DNA of 20,369 nucleotides from Clostridiales bacterium (GCA_003525905.1 DQIA01000081.1:1-20369); one strand, 5' to 3'; positions 9,901-17,049 are shown, counted from the first letter of the stretch. Numbers and translations: made by a program. Notes: generated by a model from the sequence alone, not told the origin.

Positions 9901-10318
9901 TGCCATGAAGTTCGTGACCATCGAGATCAATGGCGGCAGGTTCCGCAATATCACGATGAAGAACGACATCGGCTATCTCGCGGCTGTCAACGGCGACGCC
10001 ACGGCGAGCATCGTCCTGAATCCCACGCCCGCAGGCCAGACCGCGGAGCTGAACGGCGATATCTACCTGCTTAACTCCAAGAGCGATGAAGACGGCAATC
10101 TCAGCAAGACCTCCGACGGCTATGTGACCATCGGCGGTGCGCTGGATCACGATGTCACGATCTCCGGCAACCTCATGATGTGGGGCACCGTGATCGCCGC
10201 CGGTACGGACGACTACAAGCTGACGCAGGCCGATCTGGCCCGCATCAGCACGGACACCGGCGATGCCCTTGCCCTGAAGGAAAAGACGAACACCATCGAG
10301 ATCGCTAGGACCCGCTGA
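6986..10318 (+). CDS. SLH-anchored adhesin-like protein with two beta-helix domains
   Basis: Exported surface protein of 1110 aa, preceded by a strong AGGAGG 5 nt before its ATG and only 20 bp after the protease gene. The signal peptide ends at about SAFAAEG (residues 25-30). Three SLH repeats (about 33-83, 93-143, 159-212) are followed by a Thr-Glu-Pro linker (217-247). A beta-rich region contains a Listeria-Bacteroides (Flg_new/InlB B-like) repeat at about 330-390 (VTFNAVNG ... FLGWHTASG ... LFAYW). Two right-handed parallel beta-helix domains follow, each opening with the same signature: GSDSNDGL..TPVRTF (about 400) and GNDTNDGL..TPVKTF (about 767). The repeated opening implies internal duplication. 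Beta helices of this kind serve as adhesins or polysaccharide-binding or cleaving domains; no lyase active site is recognised, so adhesion or glycan binding is inferred. Confidence 0.85.
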   Translation: MNQLMKRVLSVLLVVCLLCSALPSAFAAEGGGFTDVSKDHWAYDAITEAVAAGYFKGVSDTAFDPEGTLTRAMLVTVLARAAGAETDDNASTGFSDVAAGTWYTGAVAWAAENGVVTGDGDGTFAPDRAATRQETATIFLRLLKLLNKTLPEIEEVKTFTDAADIAAWAEEAVETMQTAGVLTGYPDGSFLPQNPLTRAEAATLLCRFLKAAEDKPEPTEPTETEPTEPEPTEPEPTEPEPTEPKEPIHVTFVSEHSAAYVEGKAVTELTLPENVNFVEFIARADEGYEVYDVSATSGRLASHGSNYILAGLTEDVTVTLSDGLIQHTVTFNAVNGTTPVQVKVQHGGTVAKPADPVKTDDTFLGWHTASGAEWDFATPVTNNMTLFAYWLNDTYVGATVYLDGVKGSDSNDGLSEETPVRTFAAAAALISPKVTDGVIWVTHTVTVLDEQTWDLKGRDCIVKRAPSCTGNMIAVDGGSLTLSNITIDGNAEVFSGLSASAPASNTIYLLNYATMTMNNAVVTNCFGAQGGAFYVEDSTLVLNSGKISNNTSKFTGGAIYLKSNTKDDKTVFTMNGGELSHNVGGSVAGVINVMGSHPVEVNLLGGAFVNNSMSTTGANLACISATNDGSTVVLGGVKFAGNTNKNGETINALTLSTHNVTLIPTEDTDFQDPIYINNAYGSSKDVAIRVPEGLTKLKGKLPILLAKEFVGAATISGGTGEGAYALQPSDMEKVHVVNGIDGAYYLEVNENNTAVFAEVKTNDIVVYLSGNGNDTNDGLTVKTPVKTFEKAKEILKARVDAMETIPDDANFVISLVYRIQIKEDCSLNFNEFGENAKRCMVRRDATNTSGYMFDIKEANVTIENFRVDGNSKYLKSGVNASFSIGSGAQVTVNDGFEIANMIFGAGGGVFNLGASKTETLLTINGGWFHDLTGYNGLIVYGNCMSLSTYVPARCVVNDCLVENVTGSYGLLHAMKFVTIEINGGRFRNITMKNDIGYLAAVNGDATASIVLNPTPAGQTAELNGDIYLLNSKSDEDGNLSKTSDGYVTIGGALDHDVTISGNLMMWGTVIAAGTDDYKLTQADLARISTDTGDALALKEKTNTIEIARTR
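7634..7726 (+). repeat. Tandem Glu-Pro-Thr codon repeat (linker)
   Basis: Imperfect 12-bp units of the type GAGCCCACCGAR encode EPTE/EPEP repeats that separate the SLH triplet from the beta domains. Such Pro/Thr-rich linkers span the wall and are prone to unit number changes by slippage. Confidence 0.8.
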
Positions 10319-10340
10319 TGTCCCGCACATAAGAAAATGG

Positions 10341-10371
10341 CTGCCCGGCGCGAAAGCGCCGGGCAGTTTTT
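10341..10371 (+). terminator. Intrinsic terminator of the plus-strand surface operon
   Basis: A perfect 11-bp stem CTGCCCGGCGC / GCGCCGGGCAG (10341-10351 and 10356-10366) with a GAAA tetraloop is followed directly by TTTTT. It lies 22 bp after the adhesin stop codon. Confidence 0.95.
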
Positions 10372-10450
10372 CGTGACCGGGATAGCGCCTTGTAGGGGCG
10401 AGGCACTTGCAGCCCGTACAAACCGCCGTCAAAATGGTTAACGCCTCCGA

Positions 10451-10490
10451 ATTGTCATTGCGAGGCCCCGAAGGGGCCGTGGCAATCTCG
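10451..10490 (+). repeat. Palindromic repeat, copy 1 (TCATTGCGAGG family)
   Basis: ATTGTCATTGCGAGG, a CCCCGAAGGGG centre, then CGTGGCAATCTCG: ends joined by a self-complementary middle. This family of short palindromes recurs in many bacterial genomes. It is the inverted counterpart of the copy at 10670-10707. Confidence 0.75.
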
Positions 10491-10669
10491 CAGTACACGG
10501 ACGGATAACGGGAGAACCGTCGGCGAAATCGCAGCTGCCTGCCCGAGATTGCCGCGGGATCAACGCCGGTGTATTTTGTCAGTCTCCATGGCGCTCAGGG
10601 AGCGCCGCTGCAGACACAATTGTCGCACGCTGTTTTAATGACGGCCTGTACGAACTGTAAGTGCCTTCC

Positions 10670-10707
10670 CGAGATTGCCACGTCGCTTCGCTCCTCGCAA
10701 TGACAAA
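10670..10707 (-). repeat. Palindromic repeat, copy 2 (inverted)
   Basis: CGAGATTGCCACG, a TCGCTTCGCTC centre, then CTCGCAATGACAAT-like end. Its reverse complement matches copy 1 except in the hairpin centre, where paired bases have changed together, as expected for a structure-conserving repeat. Confidence 0.75.
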
Positions 10708-10800
10708 TCGGGAGCGTTTGCTTTTTTCATGTTCCCTGTACCGATCGGCAGGTGCCTCACGGGACGTCGAGGACGCCGCTCCCCTACAATGCCTCAGCAC

Positions 10801-10835
10801 ACAAAAAGCGGCGCATCCGGTTCGGGATGCGCCGC
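10801..10835 (-). terminator. Intrinsic terminator of the minus-strand surface operon
   Basis: Read on the minus strand, an 11-bp G+C-rich stem (arms 10825-10835 and 10808-10818, core GCGGCGCATCC) is followed by TTTTTGT. It lies 15 bp beyond the stop codon of the DUF4430 gene. Confidence 0.9.
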
Positions 10836-10849
10836 ATGGGAGACGATAT

Positions 10850-11584
10850 TCAGGAAAGGTCCTTGCCGAGGTCGCAGGTATACAGCCAGCGGATGGCATC
10901 ACCGTCCTGCACGGTACAGTCCGATGCGCCGTAATTCGGGAAAACGCCGTTCACGGCAAACATCCAGCCGGAACGCGCGCCGCAATCCTTCTCATACAGA
11001 TTGCCGAGGCCTTCAATATAGGTGGTCTGGTACAGGGGCGAGACGGAATACTCCATCTGGATATTGTAGTCGCTCACCACGCGCTGCAGGACGGAAAACA
11101 CTGTGTCGCCCTCCTGCAGCTCGACCGTCACGGTACCGAGGATGATGCCGTTCGACGGGACGATGGAACGCTTGGCCTCCGAGAGCTTGTCCCAGTTGTC
11201 CAGGACCGTCGTGCAGGAGATGGAGACCGTGCACGAGGGAGCGGCAGGCTCCGTCGCGGGCGGCTCCGTCGGGGCCTCCGTGGCAGGCTGCGTCACGGCG
11301 GTCGGGGCTTCTGTGGTCTTTGTGGCCTCCGTAGACGCTTCGGTCGGAGCTTCTGTGGCTTCCGTCGAGGCGGCTGTGGGCTTCTCTGTGGGAGCGGCTG
11401 TTTCGGGCGGCTCCGTGACGTCCCCCAGCGTCTCCGTGGCCAGCTGCAGCCCCTCCGTGCCGCCGGTGGGCTGCGTGTCCCCGCCGCCGCCCTGCAGTAC
11501 AAAGACGAGCGTCAGAACGGCTGTCAGAACGACGCACACCAGCGCGATGAGCTGCCAGCGCTTCCAGGAATGAAACAGCTTCAT
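10850..11584 (-). CDS. Membrane-tethered DUF4430 (transcobalamin-like C-terminal domain) protein
   Basis: Protein of 244 aa with a positively charged N-terminus and one membrane segment (about residues 11-30, IALVCVVLTAVLTLVFVL) that acts as an uncleaved anchor or signal. A low-complexity Thr/Glu/Ala/Pro spacer (about 36-118) follows. The C-terminal domain has the DUF4430/transcobalamin-like signature: GDTVFSVLQRV, then SGWMFAVNGVFPNYGASD, then the closing DGDAIRWLYTCDLGKDL. In eukaryotic intrinsic factor and transcobalamin the equivalent beta domain covers one face of cobalamin. The gene starts 10 bp after the alpha/alpha-toroid gene and ends the operon, so the two products probably work together outside the membrane. 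Corrinoid binding is inferred from domain pairing; DUF4430 is also found in proteins with other or unknown ligands. Confidence 0.85.
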   Translation of the reverse strand: MKLFHSWKRWQLIALVCVVLTAVLTLVFVLQGGGGDTQPTGGTEGLQLATETLGDVTEPPETAAPTEKPTAASTEATEAPTEASTEATKTTEAPTAVTQPATEAPTEPPATEPAAPSCTVSISCTTVLDNWDKLSEAKRSIVPSNGIILGTVTVELQEGDTVFSVLQRVVSDYNIQMEYSVSPLYQTTYIEGLGNLYEKDCGARSGWMFAVNGVFPNYGASDCTVQDGDAIRWLYTCDLGKDLS

Positions 11585-11594
11585 GGCAGGACCC

Positions 11595-13100
11595 TCACTG
11601 CAGATAGCGCGTCAGCATGGCCGCTGCCTGCGCTCGCGTCGCCGTGCCGCCGGGGGCCAGTCTGCCGTCCATGCCGTTCAGAATGCCGCGCTCCACGGCC
11701 CACGCCAGCGCCGTGCTCGCCCAGTTGGAGCACGTCCCGGCATCCGGGAAGGCCGCAAGGCTCTGCGTGCTCCCGGGGCTGCCGGAGGCGCGCCAGAGCA
11801 TAACGGCGAGCTGCTCGCGCGTGATGCTGTCCATCGGCGCGAAGCGGTTTTCGCCCACGCCCTGCACAATGCCGCTCTGCTGCGCCCACGAAACGGCCGT
11901 GGAGTACCACTGCCCGGCCGGGACGTCGGCAAAGCTGCCGCCGTCTGCTGCGGGGCTGCCGGAAGCGCGCCACAGGACCGTGGCGAGCATGGCACGGTTC
12001 AGCGTTCCCTCGGGATCGAAGCAGTCGTTGCCGACGCCATTCATGAGGCCCTGCTCCGTCACCGCGCAGACATAGGGCTGCGCCCAGTGGCGGGCCGTGT
12101 CGCGGTAGCGGACGCAGGTGTGTGTGCCGTAGGTCGTGTCCGTCATGGTGTACAGGGCGGGCTGGCCCGCGAGGAAGCGCTCATAGGCCGCGAGGGCGTA
12201 GCCCGCCTGCTCCGTGGCCATATAGTTTGCCGTGCGGTTCGTGTGGCCGAAGGCAAGGCCGGTTTCCGTCTGCACGCGGAAGCTCATCAGCGCGCTGACG
12301 AGCCACGCACCGTTCGCACGGACAAAGCGGCTGTCCTTTGCCGGGTCGATGCCGAGGGCACACAGCGCCACAAGGACCTGCGAGATCGATTCCGAGGATG
12401 AGGCGCCCCACGCGTCAAAGCTGCCGTCGTCCTTCTGCATGCCGCTGAGCACGTTCAGGGCGCGGTCGATGGCCGCAGAGACGTTTGCCTGCGTGCGGTA
12501 GGGCGCGAGCGCCTGCAGCACCATGGCGGTCTGGTCGGGGTCGGCCGTCTTACCGGAATAGTCCCAGCCGCCGCCCGGCAGCTCCTGCGCCAGCAGGTAG
12601 GCCACGAGGCGCGCGCGGGAGTTCGAGCCGGAGGCAGCAAAGCCGTAGGACACAGAGTCCATGGCGATGAGGGCAAAGGCCGCACCGTTCACGCCCTGCC
12701 AGACGGTCTGGTCGTAGTTTGCAAGCGGGGCCGTCAGGTCATAGCCCGCAAAGTCGCGGGCGTTCTCGCCGCAGGCCGTCAGGGCGAGGATCGTGCGGGA
12801 ATACTGCGTGTAATAGGATTTATCCAGCACGCCGCCGCAGGCACGGAGCTTTTCCGCCAGAGAAGCAAGGTAGTCCTGCCGCATGGCGTCCGTCAGATTG
12901 CCGCTGCGGGCCAGCTGCAGGATGGACCAATCGCTGTAGGTCCCGGCGGCCTGCATCGCAGCGGTGCAGTAGGCGGAGACGCCGTCCACGGCCTCGGCGA
13001 CCGTCATGGGAAGGGCCGTGGGCTCCGCCGCCGCAGCGGGGAGCACCAGGCAGGCCAGCATGGCCAGAAGAACCAGCCCGGAGATCAGTTTTTTCATCAT
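11595..13100 (-). CDS. SLH-anchored alpha/alpha-toroid (prenyltransferase/transcobalamin-like) protein
   Basis: Exported protein of 501 aa. The start at 13100 (MMKKLISGLVLLAML) is chosen because GGAGG lies 8 nt upstream and a signal peptide ends near PAAAAEP (21-27); upstream in-frame codons would add a non-signal extension. Residues about 30-320 are helical repeats of the alpha/alpha-toroid superfamily, with paired motifs such as GGGWDYSGKTADPDQTAMVL and KDDGSFDAWGASS..SQVLVALCALG, and a late TEQAGYALAAY helix. These occur in squalene cyclase/prenyltransferase folds and in the N-terminal domain of intrinsic factor and transcobalamin. No cyclase DxDD acid motif is seen, so ligand binding is favoured over catalysis. 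Three SLH repeats close the protein (about 331-382, 395-445, 457-501); the first has LNRAM, with Asn for the usual Thr. It sits between the SLH protease and the DUF4430 gene. Confidence 0.85.
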   Translation of the reverse strand: MMKKLISGLVLLAMLACLVLPAAAAEPTALPMTVAEAVDGVSAYCTAAMQAAGTYSDWSILQLARSGNLTDAMRQDYLASLAEKLRACGGVLDKSYYTQYSRTILALTACGENARDFAGYDLTAPLANYDQTVWQGVNGAAFALIAMDSVSYGFAASGSNSRARLVAYLLAQELPGGGWDYSGKTADPDQTAMVLQALAPYRTQANVSAAIDRALNVLSGMQKDDGSFDAWGASSSESISQVLVALCALGIDPAKDSRFVRANGAWLVSALMSFRVQTETGLAFGHTNRTANYMATEQAGYALAAYERFLAGQPALYTMTDTTYGTHTCVRYRDTARHWAQPYVCAVTEQGLMNGVGNDCFDPEGTLNRAMLATVLWRASGSPAADGGSFADVPAGQWYSTAVSWAQQSGIVQGVGENRFAPMDSITREQLAVMLWRASGSPGSTQSLAAFPDAGTCSNWASTALAWAVERGILNGMDGRLAPGGTATRAQAAAMLTRYLQ

Positions 13101-13125
13101 GGCTTTTTCCTCCAAGATCCAGAAT

Positions 13126-15378
13126 TTACGCGCCGAGCCAGACCCACAGGATCTTGGCAATCTGGGCGCGGGTCGCGCCGTCGCGCGGACGGAGCCACAG
13201 CGTGCCGTCCGAGGCGGGGTCGCCCGAGATCAGGCCGCGGCTGACGGCCCACTGCATGGCCTCAACGGCATAGCCGGAGACCGCGTCCGCATCCGGGAAG
13301 GAGGAGAGCCGGTCTTCCGTAACGGCCTCGCCGTTGTAGCGGTAGAGAATGGCCGCGATCTGCTCGCGGGTGATGGCGTCCTCCGGGGCGAACGTCGCGG
13401 CGGACGTGCCCTTGACGACGCCGTTGGCGGCCGCCCAGATGACGGCGTTTTCATACCACGACTGCGGCGCGACGTCCGCAAACGGATTCGGCAGGCCGGT
13501 CACGTCCGGGGAACCGGCGTGGCGGTAGAGGACGGTCACGAGCTGTGCGCGCGTCAGCGTGCCGTTCGGCTCGAATGTCGTGGCGCTCATGCCGTTCATC
13601 ATGCCCGTTTCCAGCATATAGTCGACCGGCTCATGATACCACTGCGTGACGTCGAGGTCAGAGAATGCTGCGGACGGACAGACCTTATTCTGCGGCTGCG
13701 TTGTATAGCGGGTCGTCTCGCCGTCCTGCCACGAATAGAGTGCATAGAGCGTGACCATGGCGCGGATGGGGGTGTAGGTGTCCGTGTAGACCGTGCTCAC
13801 CTGCACGGCGTCGGCCACGGGAGCGTCTGTCCAGCCTGCGAAGACATAGTCGTGCGCATTGGCCAGCGGCTTGCCCTCCGGGACGGTGAGTGCCATCTCT
13901 TCGCCGACATAGCCGCGCTGCATCGGCTGGGAAGCGCCCTCCGGCGTGGAGAATACGACGGTCGCGGGGACGCGCTGGCGGAACTCCACCACGAGCGTGC
14001 AGTCCTCGCGCACGTCGCTGACGGTGAAGACATTGCCGTCCTGCGCGACGGCGGCTGCGCCCTCGGGCTGAAGCGACCAGCCGGAGACGGCGGCGTTCTC
14101 CGCGGGCTTTGCCTCGAACGTCAGGTCATTCAGCGGCACGACCGTGCCGAGGGCCGTGTTGGCCGAGACGGCCGTAACGGTGAACTGCGCCTTGCCGAAG
14201 AGCTGCCAGTCGGAATGGACCTCCTGCAGGGCATCGACCTTGCCCTTACCGGGGTAGGTATCCAGCGCGGAGGAGACGATGGGGAAGGCGCAGTAGTTCC
14301 GGCGTGCGCTTTCGATGGTCAGGTACTCCGAGCAGTAATCCCACTGTCCAATCTCAGTCTTCATCTGCGCAACGGCCTGTGCGACGGTGTCGCCCGCGCG
14401 CAGACGGGCAAAGAAGACCTCTTCCCACTTGTAGTCATAGTCGAACGTGACGGCCTGGGAATAGCCGTAGAACACGCTCACGCCCTCGGCGCGCAGCGGG
14501 GCGCACAGACCGTCCGTCGCCATGCCGAGGCAGATGGCGCTCCAGATCAGGCTGTCCGGGGCCTTGCGCGTCATGTGGTTGGCGATGCAGGTGCCGTCCA
14601 CGGCATAATACTTTATCGTGCCGTAGGAGCCCATATACTGCGCGTGGTAGGTATTGCCGTCCTTGGCATAGTCCTCCGTCGTCAGGCCGGTGCCGGTCTG
14701 CAGCAGGAGGTAGGACGTTGTCGCGCCGGAGACAAGGTCCTCCTCATTCCACGGGTTTTCATAGTCCGTGGAGCCGTGGCTGTCGAAGATGACAACGCCG
14801 CTCGACTCGACGGCGGCAGCAACGGCGTCGATCGTGGCGCGCGTCGTCTTCAGGACCTGCGAGCTGCCGCCCGTGGCGGCGGCCAGCTTTTTCACCTCGT
14901 TCTGATACTGCTGCGTGAAGCTGCTGTCCAGACCGTAATACGGCTCGATGAGCGTGATATCCGCGCTCGTCGTCGTGGATGTCTGCGGCTCGACTGCCTC
15001 TGTCTCAACGCTGCTCCCGGCGGCCTTGCGGGCCAGCTCGCGCAGGCGCGGGCTGTAGGCGCACGTCACGCCCGTCGTCGTTTCAAAGCTGAACTGCGCG
15101 CCGCGCCACTGCAGCGTGCCGTCCACATAGAGGTCGGAGGCCGTCACTGCCTCCGCCACGGCCTGCGCCGCCGCGAGCGTCCGGTCCGGACCGTCCTGTG
15201 CGGACTGCGTCTGCGCCTCCTGCTCCACGGCGTCCAGCTCGGCCCACAGGGCGTCGATCGGCGCGTAGTCCGCGTCCGTCAGCGTGCGGGCCTTCGGACC
15301 GGCGGCAAAGGCGTTTCCGAACAGGGCCGGCAGCAGTGCCAGCACCAGAAGAAGCGCGAAAAATCGTTTCCAGTTCAT
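13126..15378 (-). CDS. SLH-anchored clan CD (caspase/gingipain-like) cysteine peptidase
   Basis: Exported protein of 750 aa with a signal peptide (MNWKRFFALLLVLALLPALF, cleavage near AFAAG). After a helical prosegment-like region (about 30-130) comes an alpha/beta domain (about 135-370). It bears the clan CD dyad pattern: a hydrophobic strand ending in FDSHGS (His201), then a strand ending in SAICLGM (Cys283), followed by GVSVFYGYSQAV and a helix. C25 gingipains, C11 clostripains and caspases share this His-Gly / Ala-Cys arrangement. A beta region with an InlB-like repeat (about 475-555) precedes three SLH repeats (about 578-628, 640-690, 700-748; LTRAQ, ITREQ, ATRAQ). It is first in a three-gene operon, 25 bp ahead of the toroid gene. 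The exact family and cleavage specificity cannot be told. SLH and export are certain; peptidase assignment rests on the dyad motifs. Confidence 0.78.
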   Translation of the reverse strand: MNWKRFFALLLVLALLPALFGNAFAAGPKARTLTDADYAPIDALWAELDAVEQEAQTQSAQDGPDRTLAAAQAVAEAVTASDLYVDGTLQWRGAQFSFETTTGVTCAYSPRLRELARKAAGSSVETEAVEPQTSTTTSADITLIEPYYGLDSSFTQQYQNEVKKLAAATGGSSQVLKTTRATIDAVAAAVESSGVVIFDSHGSTDYENPWNEEDLVSGATTSYLLLQTGTGLTTEDYAKDGNTYHAQYMGSYGTIKYYAVDGTCIANHMTRKAPDSLIWSAICLGMATDGLCAPLRAEGVSVFYGYSQAVTFDYDYKWEEVFFARLRAGDTVAQAVAQMKTEIGQWDYCSEYLTIESARRNYCAFPIVSSALDTYPGKGKVDALQEVHSDWQLFGKAQFTVTAVSANTALGTVVPLNDLTFEAKPAENAAVSGWSLQPEGAAAVAQDGNVFTVSDVREDCTLVVEFRQRVPATVVFSTPEGASQPMQRGYVGEEMALTVPEGKPLANAHDYVFAGWTDAPVADAVQVSTVYTDTYTPIRAMVTLYALYSWQDGETTRYTTQPQNKVCPSAAFSDLDVTQWYHEPVDYMLETGMMNGMSATTFEPNGTLTRAQLVTVLYRHAGSPDVTGLPNPFADVAPQSWYENAVIWAAANGVVKGTSAATFAPEDAITREQIAAILYRYNGEAVTEDRLSSFPDADAVSGYAVEAMQWAVSRGLISGDPASDGTLWLRPRDGATRAQIAKILWVWLGA

Positions 15379-15411
15379 ATGTATCGGTTCCTTTCCGGTG
15401 AGTTACTTCTT

Positions 15412-15440
15412 ATTTTACCATAGAGCCCGGCGATTGTCCA
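15412..15440 (-). promoter_or_regulatory. Promoter of the minus-strand SLH peptidase operon
   Basis: On the minus strand TGGACA (15440-15435) and TAAAAT (15417-15412) are 17 bp apart, close to consensus. Transcription would begin near 15405, about 27 nt ahead of the peptidase start at 15378, with AAAGGA as ribosome binding site. The -35 box is 11 bp beyond the deacylase stop codon, and no terminator is seen between the two genes, so read-through from the deacylase gene is also possible. Confidence 0.6.
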
Positions 15441-15450
15441 TGGATTTTCC

Positions 15451-17025
15451 TCACAGCACCTGCCCGTTTGCCGCGCCCGTAAAGGCTCCGTGCAGGATGG
15501 CAGGTGCACCGCCGACGAACACGGCGTCCATGCCCTCGCTCTCCTGCGCGGGCTGCTCCCAGGTGGCGCGCTCGTGCACGGCGGCGAGGTCGAAAACATT
15601 GACATCAGCGTCCATCCCGGCGGCGATGCGTCCCTTGCCCTGCAGATGCAGAGCCTGCGCCGGAAGGGAGGTCATGCGCTGCACGGCCTCCGGCAGCGTC
15701 AGGACATGGCGCTCGCGGACGAACGTTTCCAGAATGCGGGAGAACGTGCCATAGACGCGCGGGTGGGGCAGGCCCTCCGTGGGGTAGAGCGAGTCGGAGA
15801 TGACGCTGGCAAACGGCGCGCGCAGGATGCGGCCGATGTCCTCGTCGCAGGTGATGAAGTCGATCATCGTCACGTTGCAGGCCTCCTCCGCCAGCACATG
15901 GCACAGGCAGTCGACCGGCTCCATGCCGAGAAGCTCTGCGGCCTGCGCCAGCGTTTTTCCCGTGAGCGGCTGGAATTCCGGCCGGTGCAGCGTCGTCAGG
16001 CGGATGTTGTCCCAGCCGACCATCTGCGCGATGTTGTCAAAATCGCGGCCGTGGGCGATGCGCTCACGCAGGATGTCCCGCTGAGCCGGGTCGCGCAGCC
16101 GGGCAGCAACGGCATCCGTTCCGCCCGCCAGAAAGTCCTGCGGCAGCAGATGCAGAAGCTGCGTCGAGCCTGCGCAGTAGGGATAGACGTCGCACGAGAC
16201 GTCCAGCCCCTCGTCCCGCGCCTGCTGCAGCAGTGTCAGCGCCTCCGGGATACGGCGGTTCCAGTTGCGCGGCCCCATGGCCTTGAGATGGCTGATGTGC
16301 ACGGGCGTGTTCAGCAGGCGTGCCGCGCGGAGCATCTCGCGCAGGGCGTCGCAGACCATGTCGCCCTCCTCGCGCATGTGCACGCAGATGGGAATGCCGC
16401 TGCCCTGCAGCGGGGCCAATGCCCGGAGCAGACCGTCCGGCGTGTAGAAGCACTCCGGCGCATAGCCGAGGCCGAGCGAGACGCCGAGCGCTCCGTCCGT
16501 CAGCGCATGCTCCAGACGGCGGTGCAGCTCCGGCAGGGCCTCATCCGCATCGCCCGGCGCATAGCCGCAGCAGTCCGCGCGCACCGTCCCGCCGCCGACG
16601 AGCATGCCGACGTGCAGCGGAAGCGGCCGGGCGCGCAGTGCGTCCAGATAGGCCGCCATGGACTCCGTGGGGATGGCCGGGTCGATGTCGCCCGTGATCG
16701 CCCCGAGATAGCGCTGCAGCTCCGCCCGGTGCGCCGCGCCGAACGGCGCGAGCGACAGACCGCAGTTTCCGTTGACAATGGTCGTCAGGCCCTGCCGCAG
16801 CTCCGCGCGGCCGAAGCCGGGGCGGAAGACGGCGGCATCGCCGTGGCGGTGGATGTCCAGAAAGCCCGGCGTGACATACCGCCCGGTGGCGTCCAGCGTT
16901 TTCGCGGCCTCGCCGCAGGACCCGACAGCCGCGATCTTGCCGCCGCGGATGCCGATATCCGCCCGAAACGGCGCGCCGCCGCTCCCGTCGATGACCGTGC
17001 CGTCGCGAATGACCCAATCCAGCAT
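15451..17025 (-). CDS. N-acyl-D-amino-acid deacylase (D-aminoacylase, amidohydrolase superfamily)
   Basis: Cytoplasmic zinc hydrolase of 524 aa that would release D-amino acids from N-acyl-D-amino acids. The start at 17025 (MLDWVIRDGTVIDGSG) has AAAGGAGG 9 nt upstream; the longer frame to 17061 would run through the promoter. The N-terminal beta strands and GYVTPGFLDIHRHGD-type metal motif give His59 and His61. Cys88 in NGNCGLS, His216 in CVHMREEG, His246 in HISHLKAMG and Asp411 in ISDSLYP match the D-aminoacylase metal ligands and catalytic Asp. Length is typical (about 480-530). No signal peptide is seen. It is transcribed divergently from the DUF1858 gene and lies upstream of the SLH peptidase operon. 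Substrate could be acylated D-residues from peptidoglycan or peptides; related dihydroorotase/hydantoinase-like activities are less likely given Cys88. Confidence 0.88.
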   Translation of the reverse strand: MLDWVIRDGTVIDGSGGAPFRADIGIRGGKIAAVGSCGEAAKTLDATGRYVTPGFLDIHRHGDAAVFRPGFGRAELRQGLTTIVNGNCGLSLAPFGAAHRAELQRYLGAITGDIDPAIPTESMAAYLDALRARPLPLHVGMLVGGGTVRADCCGYAPGDADEALPELHRRLEHALTDGALGVSLGLGYAPECFYTPDGLLRALAPLQGSGIPICVHMREEGDMVCDALREMLRAARLLNTPVHISHLKAMGPRNWNRRIPEALTLLQQARDEGLDVSCDVYPYCAGSTQLLHLLPQDFLAGGTDAVAARLRDPAQRDILRERIAHGRDFDNIAQMVGWDNIRLTTLHRPEFQPLTGKTLAQAAELLGMEPVDCLCHVLAEEACNVTMIDFITCDEDIGRILRAPFASVISDSLYPTEGLPHPRVYGTFSRILETFVRERHVLTLPEAVQRMTSLPAQALHLQGKGRIAAGMDADVNVFDLAAVHERATWEQPAQESEGMDAVFVGGAPAILHGAFTGAANGQVL

Positions 17026-17049
17026 GAAAAACGCCTCCTTTTTGCTCCC

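Larger units (their letters stand above)
10390..10789. mobile_element. Repeat mosaic bounded by inverted ends, probable MITE-like element
   Basis: TTGTAGGGG (10390-10398) and CCCCTACAA (10781-10789) form 9-bp inverted ends. Just inside the left end, GGCACTTGCAGCCCGTACA (10402-10420) is matched imperfectly by the complement of a segment at about 10647-10667. Inside lie two oppositely oriented copies of a TCATTGCGAGG...CGTGGCAATCTC palindromic repeat, a third partial copy (CCCGAGATTGCC, 10542-10553) and a GGCGCTC/GAGCGCC hairpin (10590-10606). No transposase or other convincing ORF is present. The element fills the spacer between two convergent operons, where insertion would be harmless. The boundaries are inferred from the inverted ends only; no clear target duplication is claimed. 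Confidence 0.55.

Noticed and set aside
6968..10498. Long minus-strand frames opposite the beta-helix adhesin
   Set aside because: Shadow frames of the real gene; the adhesin has SLH repeats and a strong ribosome binding site on the plus strand.
10451..10707. Possible CRISPR array from repeated palindromes in the spacer
   Set aside because: Only two and a half copies, in opposite orientations and unevenly spaced; CRISPR repeats are direct and regular, and no cas genes are present.
10661..11803. Plus-strand open frame across the repeat region and the DUF4430 gene
   Set aside because: It runs through palindromic repeats and a terminator and is antisense to a well-supported gene.
13006..15423. 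805-codon plus-strand frame opposite the SLH peptidase
   Set aside because: Same antisense effect; the minus strand encodes a signal peptide, peptidase dyad and SLH repeats, while this frame shows no domain.
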